A stretch of DNA of 15,259 nucleotides from DATFPQ01 sp035264765 (lineage in GTDB: Bacteria > Actinomycetota > Actinomycetes > Actinomycetales > Angustibacteraceae). Made by a program: the position numbers and the translations under genes. The number at the start of each line of letters is the position of its first letter. The first letter of the stretch is position 1. Under the pieces are notes generated by a model. That model made no database searches. It had not been told where the DNA came from and saw only the letters and a program-made list of their open reading frames with translations. Where the stretch lies: contig DATFPQ010000183.1 of assembly GCA_035264765.1 (NCBI GenBank), forward strand, positions 1-15,259, in the 5' to 3' direction. Positions 13,513 to 15,259 of this stretch are shown here, piece after piece.

Positions 13513-14711
13513 CCACGGTCGAGGGCGCGGTTGCCGGACGCCGCGAGCACCTGCGGGCACTGGTCGGCGACGACCTGCTGTCCCGGGTCGCCTGGAGCCG
13601 GTTGGTGGAGCCCGGTGACTGGCGGGCGGCAGCGCTGATCGGCGAGGTGGGGCCGGGGGAGGCGCTGCGCGCGCTGCTCGACCGGGACGTCGAGTGGATG
13701 GCGCGCTACCGGCCTCGGGTGGCCCAGCTCGACCCGGAGCGGGACCTGCTCGGCGTCGAACGGCTCGGCGGGCGGGTGGTCCGACCGATCGACGCGGAGT
13801 GGCCGGACGCCCTGCGCCTGCTGCGGGCTCCGCCTCCGTGCCTGTGGGTTCGCGGACCCGCGCGGCTGGACGAGGTGGCGGCTCGTTCGGTGGCCGTGGT
13901 GGGCGCACGGGCGGCGACCGCTTACGGAGAGCACGTGGCCGCTGACCTTTCCTGTGGACTGGTCGAGCGAGGCTTCGCGGTGGTGTCCGGGATGGCCTTC
14001 GGGATCGACGCCGCAGCCCACCGCGGGGCGCTGGCGGGTGGTGGCGTGTCAGTGGGCGTCGTGGCGGGTGGCCTCGACCGTGCCTACCCGGCGGCGCATG
14101 ACCTGCTCCTGCGCCGGCTGGCGGAGGAGGGCGCGGTTGTCAGCGAGGTACCGCCCGGCTCCGCGCCGACGAAGGGACGGTTCCTACAGCGCAACCGTCT
14201 GATTGCGGCGTGCACGTCGGGCACCGTCGTGGTCGAGGCCGCCCTGCGTAGCGGGTCGCTGAACACCGCCCGGACCGCCGAGCGGCTGGGCCGTCCGGTC
14301 GGCGCCGTCCCCGGTCCGGTGACCTCCGCCGCCTCGGCGGGCTGCCATGCCTTGGTCCGGTCCGGGGCGGCCGTGGTGGTCACGGACGCCGACGAGGTGG
14401 CGGAGCTGATGGGCGCCATGGGGTCGGACGCCGCGGAGCCCAAGCCAGGGGAGCGGCGGGTGACCGACGGCCTGGACGAGCTGGCCGGGCGCGTGCTGGA
14501 CGCGTTGCCGAAGCGCACGGGACGCCCCGTCGACCGCCTGTGTGCCACGGCCGGGCTCGACCCGCCCAGCCTGCAGGCGGCGCTCGGAAGACTGGCGCTG
14601 CTCGGCCTCGCTGAGCGAGACGGCAGCGGATGGCGGGTGGCGCACGTCCCGGCGGCCGTGGTCCCGGACTACGGGCGGCAGGCTGCGAGCGTGGTCCGCC
14701 GTGACGCCTGA
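13509..14711 (+). CDS. dprA: DNA-processing protein DprA
   Basis: Binds incoming single-stranded DNA and loads RecA in natural transformation; also widespread in species not known to be competent. 400 residues. An N-terminal helical (SAM-like) region covers about 1-85. The Rossmann domain shows SVAVVGARAATAYG (127-140), SGMAFGIDAAAHRGAL (160-175), GVVAGGLDRAYP (183-194), SEVPPG, RFLQRNRLIAACTSG (224-238; the usual RFPxRNR has Leu-Gln here), VVEAALRSGSLNTARTA and GAVPGPVTSAASAGCHALVR. A C-terminal winged helix (about 325-376) follows, with LCATAGLDPPSLQAALGRL. ATG 13509 overlaps the yifB stop by 4 bases (ATGA), so translation is probably coupled. The longer upstream frame is a shadow of yifB. 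Confidence 0.95.
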   Translation: MTTVEGAVAGRREHLRALVGDDLLSRVAWSRLVEPGDWRAAALIGEVGPGEALRALLDRDVEWMARYRPRVAQLDPERDLLGVERLGGRVVRPIDAEWPDALRLLRAPPPCLWVRGPARLDEVAARSVAVVGARAATAYGEHVAADLSCGLVERGFAVVSGMAFGIDAAAHRGALAGGGVSVGVVAGGLDRAYPAAHDLLLRRLAEEGAVVSEVPPGSAPTKGRFLQRNRLIAACTSGTVVVEAALRSGSLNTARTAERLGRPVGAVPGPVTSAASAGCHALVRSGAAVVVTDADEVAELMGAMGSDAAEPKPGERRVTDGLDELAGRVLDALPKRTGRPVDRLCATAGLDPPSLQAALGRLALLGLAERDGSGWRVAHVPAAVVPDYGRQAASVVRRDA

Positions 14712-14792
14712 CACCGTCCCCGGGCTGGTCGTCGAACGCCTCCGCCTCACGGTCCGAGTCCGCAGAACCGCGATGATGGCCGCGTCCGAACG

Positions 14793-14836
14793 CCCGCGTG
14801 CCGGGCCGGCGGTGCGGTGCCGGCCCGGCACGTGGG
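14793..14836. terminator. Strong bidirectional hairpin terminator
   Basis: A 13-bp perfect stem (14798-14810 with 14819-14831) extends to 18 pairs (14793-14810 with 14819-14836) with one G-U, around an 8-base loop. It lies between the stops of dprA (+) and the permease (-), so it can end both transcripts. The rest of 14712-14844 holds nothing else I recognise. Confidence 0.8.
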
Positions 14837-14844
14837 ACAGGCGG

Positions 14845-15259
14845 TCACCCCTTGACACCGGAGCGGCTGACTCCCTCGATGATGAACCGTTGCGCGAAGA
14901 CGTACATCGCCAGCACCGGCACGCTGGCGATGACCGCGCCGGCCATGAGCAGGTCGTACCGCACGCTGTTCGCGGACTGCAGCGTGGACAGACCGGCGGG
15001 AAGCGTCTGGGACTCCGGGCTGAAGAGCACGTACACAGGCCACAGGAAGTCGTTCCAGTTGGTCAGGAACGCCAGCAGAGCCAGCGTGACGAGCGCGGGC
15101 TTGGACAGGGGCAGGATGACCTTGAGGAACGTCTGCCACCTGTTGGCGCCGTCCAGCACCGCGGCCTCCTCGAGCTCACGAGGAAGCTGCAGGAAGAACT
15201 GGCGCAGGAAGAACACCCCGAAGGCGCCGGCCGCGCCGGGAACGATCACCGCCGGGAGG
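14845..15259 (-). CDS. Carbohydrate ABC transporter permease (MalG type), 5' end cut off by window edge
   Basis: Inner-membrane permease of a sugar importer (CUT1 family). The C-terminal ~138 residues are visible and the frame is open to the window edge. It has the cytoplasmic EAA loop that contacts the ATPase, EEAAVLDGANRWQTFLKVIL followed by PLSKPAL, preceded by FFLRQFFLQLPREL. Next are the helix ALVTLALLAFLTNWNDFLWP and the family-typical TLPAGLSTLQSANSVRYDLLMAGAVIASVPVLAMYVFAQRF (split in my reading over the last two helices). The end, IIEGVSRSGVKG, is typical of MalG/UgpE-like permeases. Sugar unknown; the solute-binding protein and partner permease would lie to the right. Convergent with dprA. 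Confidence 0.93.
   Translation of the reverse strand, partial: LPAVIVPGAAGAFGVFFLRQFFLQLPRELEEAAVLDGANRWQTFLKVILPLSKPALVTLALLAFLTNWNDFLWPVYVLFSPESQTLPAGLSTLQSANSVRYDLLMAGAVIASVPVLAMYVFAQRFIIEGVSRSGVKG

Noticed and set aside
13953..13961. TGTGGAC, a reverse DnaA-like box
   Set aside because: Single degenerate match inside the dprA coding sequence with no partners; likely chance.
1..15259. CRISPR array, tRNA, rRNA, insertion sequence or prophage genes
   Set aside because: No regularly spaced repeats, no cloverleaf with a CCA-end I could read, no transposase or integrase motifs on either strand.

Overview
The window is high-GC DNA with the codon use, GTG starts and leaderless promoters of an actinobacterium. 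The order era / leuA / recO / uppS / zur / glyS / yraN-yifB-dprA is housekeeping chromosome, not a plasmid or prophage. I cannot name the genus. Apart from one decayed regulator there is no sign of a mobile element, tRNA, rRNA or CRISPR array.

Region 1 (1-5490, all +). The 3' part of era is followed by a lone asd (aspartate-semialdehyde dehydrogenase). A leucine-rich leader peptide gene (leuL) with a folded leader RNA comes next, then leuA (2-isopropylmalate synthase), recO and uppS. recO and uppS overlap by 4 bases.

Region 2 (5507-9005, all -). This is a zinc uptake and control cluster read znuA > znuC > znuB > zur. The genes overlap or are 12 bases apart, so they are probably one transcript. 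znuA starts at the predicted transcription start of a leaderless promoter whose -35 and -10 are covered by two Zur-type operators. Zur, the last gene, should therefore repress its own operon. The metal-binding parts are unusually placed: ZnuA lacks the usual His-rich loop, while ZnuC ends in a small His/Asp/Cys cluster and ZnuB ends in a 46-residue tail with 13 histidines. Upstream on the same strand is a small three-helix membrane protein (DUF6703-like).

Region 3 (9094-10985, +). A small antibiotic-biosynthesis-monooxygenase-fold protein is followed by glyS (glycyl-tRNA synthetase).

Region 4 (10986-11611). There is no intact gene here. It holds a perfect palindrome, the wreck of a DesR/NarL-type response regulator with a 72-bp internal inversion and a frameshift, and three same-strand DnaA boxes.

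Region 5 (11612-14711, +). yraN, yifB (comM-like) and dprA are joined by stop/start overlaps, a DNA-processing/transformation-type operon. A strong hairpin terminator separates it from a convergent, truncated sugar ABC permease at the right edge.

I see no wholly new system. The points most worth following are the His-tailed zinc transporter with its double operator and CxxH Zur, the leucine leader, the micro-inverted regulator with its orphan palindrome, and the DnaA-box cluster.
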